Positions 5,720 to 7,505 of a stretch of DNA of 7,505 bases are shown here, one piece after another. This DNA is from an uncultured Bacilli bacterium (GTDB taxonomy: Bacteria > Bacillota_I > Bacilli_A > RF39 > UBA660), in NCBI GenBank assembly GCA_944358495.1, contig CALVRF010000062.1, forward strand, positions 1 through 7,505, read 5' to 3'. The first letter of the stretch is position 1; each line of letters starts with the position of its first letter. The notes under the pieces are model-generated. The model did not search any database, was not told the origin of the DNA, and worked only from the letters and a program-made list of their open reading frames with translations. A program made the translations under genes and the position numbers.

Positions 5720-6229
5720 CTATCTAACAAAATTAATCATCATTAACATAAGTAGACTATATGCATATTTAATTTTAAATCTAAGATTAAACTTAGCCGA
5801 TAACTCACCAGTAGCCACCGCTTTATCAACCATACTCACAATCCAACTTTCAGCATATTTAGGTACTGATAAATTAATTGGAAACATATGGCTGCGAATC
5901 ATATCAGCTTCTTTCGCCGATAAATCAAATTGTGATTCTGCTGTTTTCAAAGCTTCTTTAGGGTGAACAAAAGTTGAAACAAGTCTATCTTTTTGCGTTC
6001 TTTCCTCTGGACTAAAGAAGAAATCATGTAATAAACCACCTCTAGCTGTCTCAACATAGTCCAAATGCAATTTTTTAGCTACTTTATATGAATAATAAGC
6101 TACTTTCATTGAATGATCTAATCTATTTACACCATGATGTTCAATTTTTTCAATTTTTTTAAACTCATCATTGTCTAAAATATTTTTAACAATTTGCATA
6201 AATTCTAAGTCTAGTTTTTGACTATCCAT
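5720..6229 (-). CDS. HD-domain metal-dependent phosphohydrolase
   Basis: Probable phosphohydrolase of the HD superfamily, substrate unknown. I start it at the ATG at 6229 (169 residues) because GAGGTG lies 9 nt upstream; a GTG four codons earlier is part of that ribosome site. Metal ligands expected for an HD domain are all visible: H39 in NRLDHSMKVAYYSY, H68-D69 in GGLLHDFFF, H89 in FVHPKEAL, H114 in IRSHMFP and D135 in VSMVDKAVA. The C-terminus (145-169) is hydrophobic and basic (KYAYSLLMLMMINF), a helix that may pack on the domain or touch the membrane. It is the first gene of the HD-ndk unit under a near-consensus promoter. Pairing with ndk hints at a nucleotide substrate, but this is inference; it shows no RelA/SpoT synthetase or nucleotidyltransferase domain. 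Confidence 0.88.
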   Translation of the reverse strand: MDSQKLDLEFMQIVKNILDNDEFKKIEKIEHHGVNRLDHSMKVAYYSYKVAKKLHLDYVETARGGLLHDFFFSPEERTQKDRLVSTFVHPKEALKTAESQFDLSAKEADMIRSHMFPINLSVPKYAESWIVSMVDKAVATGELSAKFNLRFKIKYAYSLLMLMMINFVR

Positions 6230-6238
6230 TATCTCTTT

Positions 6239-6244
6239 CACCTC
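6239..6244 (-). promoter_or_regulatory. ribosome binding site deciding the HD gene start
   Basis: TTGAGGTGAAAG on the minus strand: GAGGTG ends 9 nt before ATG 6229. The GTG at 6241-6239, which would give a protein four residues longer, overlaps this site and has no ribosome site of its own. Confidence 0.7.
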
Positions 6245-6256
6245 AAGTACTTTGTC

Positions 6257-6285
6257 ATTATATCACAATTATAGAAAATTTACAA
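6257..6285 (-). promoter_or_regulatory. promoter of the HD gene and ndk
   Basis: Minus strand: TTGTAA (6280-6285), 17-nt spacer, TATAAT (6257-6262) preceded by TGA. This is the best vegetative promoter of the window: full -10, extended -10 and 4 of 6 at -35. The start near 6250 gives a leader of about 20 nt. It begins 3 nt after the stop codon of the DUF3048 gene. Confidence 0.75.
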
Positions 6286-6287
6286 AT

Positions 6288-7343
6288 TTATGATTCAGTC
6301 GTCGCATCGTCTTCATTCCCTGTTATTTCAAGGGTTTCTCCCTCTGGCTGAATTTGAATGTAAGTATTTCCATCATTTACTTTTATTTCTTTTCCATTTT
6401 TATAACGGTAAATTGTCTGCGAAGAACGACTATCTTTTTCCCAAGTAATTGGCACAGCATAACCGTCAGTTATATAATAGCCTTCTCCTGAGCCGATGTT
6501 TTCTAATTCCTGCCTACCATAATCATCATATGAATGATTAGCAATCGGCGTAATAATAATATTTTTAACCGTATATTGTTCACCAGTTACCGCATCCACA
6601 TGTGGCTGTCCAGACATACTGCGTTTATAAACTTTATTCTCACTATCATATTCATACGTTGTATCAGTATAATATGAATATTTAATGTAAACCGTATCGG
6701 CCTTTATCGCATCTTCACGTTTTTTCAAGCTAATTTCGTCAACACTATAATTTAATAACAAATCTTTATTAGTATCACGTATATAACCTTCTTTTTCGGC
6801 ATATTCTTTAATTTTTTCCATACTAGTAAATACTGTATGTTCCGTGGCCTTATTTAAACTTGTATCACGCCAAAATACATCTGATGCGGTTAAACCATTA
6901 ATATTATCAACTCCCAAAGTCGAAATATCCGATTTAGCTTGCTCACTCCATCCATAGTGCACATAAATTGCATCATTTTCTAAAGCATAATCTAAATAAT
7001 AGGGTCTCGAACTACGAACAGAACCAATTTTTGCCGTATCTTGGTCTTTAAATAACGCCATTAAACGCGTAATCCCACCTTCAGCCACAATTTCATAAGT
7101 AATATATGCGTCTTGAAGTCCGGCGTGCGGCCAAGCCTCATGGTTATTATTAATCATCACCGCGATTGGCCTAGACTTAGAATCTTCATCAACTATTTTT
7201 AACTTTTTAACGACTTTCTTTTCAATTTCCTCTTTAACATCCGTTTGTGTCCAAAGATAATAAGCTCCAGCTCCCAAAAGAACTAATATAATAAATACAA
7301 TAAAAACAACTTTCTTTTTTCCTTTTTTCTTTCTCCTTGCCAT
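6288..7343 (-). CDS. membrane-anchored DUF3048 (YerB-like) extracytoplasmic protein
   Basis: 351 residues. A Lys/Arg-rich start (3-11) and one hydrophobic segment (12-31) form a signal anchor, so the rest should face outside. Unlike lipoprotein members such as Bacillus subtilis YerB there is no Cys after the segment, so no lipobox. The DUF3048 N-terminal domain runs from about 55 (RPIAVMINNN 58-67, HAGLQDAYITYEI, AEGGITRLMALF 87-98, IGSVRSSRPYYLDYA, DAIYVHYGWSEQA). A second domain (about 230-340, including YTVKNIIITPI and YYITDGYAVPITW) matches the C-terminal DUF3048 unit. The tail is acidic (EDDATTES). The biochemical role of the family is unknown; conserved Arg, Asp and His residues suggest an enzyme or binding protein at the cell surface. 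ATG at 7343 has AGGAGG 8 nt upstream. No terminator separates it from the HD gene. Confidence 0.9.
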   Translation of the reverse strand: MARRKKKGKKKVVFIVFIILVLLGAGAYYLWTQTDVKEEIEKKVVKKLKIVDEDSKSRPIAVMINNNHEAWPHAGLQDAYITYEIVAEGGITRLMALFKDQDTAKIGSVRSSRPYYLDYALENDAIYVHYGWSEQAKSDISTLGVDNINGLTASDVFWRDTSLNKATEHTVFTSMEKIKEYAEKEGYIRDTNKDLLLNYSVDEISLKKREDAIKADTVYIKYSYYTDTTYEYDSENKVYKRSMSGQPHVDAVTGEQYTVKNIIITPIANHSYDDYGRQELENIGSGEGYYITDGYAVPITWEKDSRSSQTIYRYKNGKEIKVNDGNTYIQIQPEGETLEITGNEDDATTES

Positions 7344-7364
7344 AATTCTTTCCTCCTATTTTCA

Positions 7365-7373
7365 ATTATATCA
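7365..7373 (-). promoter_or_regulatory. extended -10 promoter of the DUF3048 gene
   Basis: TGATATAAT on the minus strand gives a perfect -10 (7365-7370) with the TGN extension. No good -35 lies 16-18 nt upstream (ATGAAA at best), which is tolerated by extended -10 promoters. The start near 7358 gives a leader of about 15 nt. Confidence 0.6.
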
Positions 7374-7448
7374 AAACTTCACACTTCTTTCATAATTTTA
7401 ATACATAAAATCTAACTCTATTGTAAATATATGTCTAACCATTAATAA

Positions 7449-7505
7449 TTAGTCAATTTTTCCATTTTTATTATCCTTAATAATTACCAAAAAAGGAAAT
7501 TCATC
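7449..7505 (-). CDS. possible 3' end of a further minus-strand gene
   Basis: On the minus strand one frame is open from the right edge to a TAA at 7451-7449, reading DEFPFLVIIKDNKNGKID (18 residues). The composition is protein-like and the gene would be co-directional, ending about 105 nt before the DUF3048 start. The other two frames stop within a few codons. I do not recognise it and see no clear terminator after it, so it could be chance. Confidence 0.3.
   Translation of the reverse strand, partial: DEFPFLVIIKDNKNGKID

Noticed and set aside
6230..6241. GTG start for the HD gene at 6241
   Set aside because: The GTG is inside the GAGGTG ribosome site, which is correctly spaced for the ATG at 6229.
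7374..7448. TTGACT with TATATT-like sequence as a second promoter upstream of the DUF3048 gene
   Set aside because: The best spacing is 19 nt for TATATT or gives a poor CATATA at 17 nt, and the closer extended -10 explains the gene better. Kept only as a remote option.
1..7505. Insertion sequences, prophage genes, CRISPR arrays or tRNA genes
   Set aside because: No transposase or integrase-like protein, no regularly spaced direct repeats, and no cloverleaf with a GGTTCGAATCC-like T arm was found on either strand.

Overview
The window is AT-rich (roughly 70% A+T) and has strong AGGAGG-type ribosome binding sites, very short leaders and a Gram-positive gene set: comEA/comEC DNA uptake, an FtsW/SpoVE-type SEDS protein, a YerB-like DUF3048 protein and a YjcZ-like tiny membrane protein. 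This points to a low-GC member of the Bacillota, plausibly an uncultured gut Bacilli or Erysipelotrichia-type lineage (inference). Trp is encoded by TGG and all reading frames are intact with the standard code, so a mycoplasma-type code is unlikely.

Layout: all long genes are on the minus strand, in the transcribed order (right to left) DUF3048 gene, HD phosphohydrolase, ndk, NUDIX hydrolase, ftsW, comEA, comEC. One gene of only 51 codons (4600-4755) is on the plus strand, between ftsW and the NUDIX gene. Positions 1-468 hold no convincing complete gene. They contain a plus-strand hairpin-plus-T terminator, a possible leftward promoter, and a run of hairpins ending in a minus-strand terminator. 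I read that run as a candidate structured non-coding RNA (about 130-362) or a structured comEC 3' UTR.

Transcription units (inferred): (i) DUF3048 gene from its own extended -10 promoter, with no visible terminator before the next gene. (ii) HD gene plus ndk from a TTGTAA-17-TATAAT promoter, ending at a hairpin that overlaps the ndk stop codon. The NUDIX gene follows directly and probably depends on read-through. (iii) ftsW alone, ended by a hairpin overlapping its stop codon. (iv) comEA-comEC from a TTGACT promoter, the two genes overlapping by 32 nt. (v) the tiny plus-strand gene, sharing a bidirectional terminator with the NUDIX gene.

Functionally, ComEA (membrane DNA receptor) and ComEC (DNA channel with a metallo-beta-lactamase-type nuclease domain) form the inner-membrane half of the natural transformation machine. 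FtsW polymerises septal peptidoglycan. Ndk, the HD protein and the NUDIX hydrolase could all act on nucleotides. The points most worth a second look are the candidate RNA at the left end, the tiny Gly/Tyr-rich membrane protein, the cysteine pair beside the catalytic Asp of FtsW, and the very compact regulatory style (stop codons inside terminators, shared TGATAT promoter motif).
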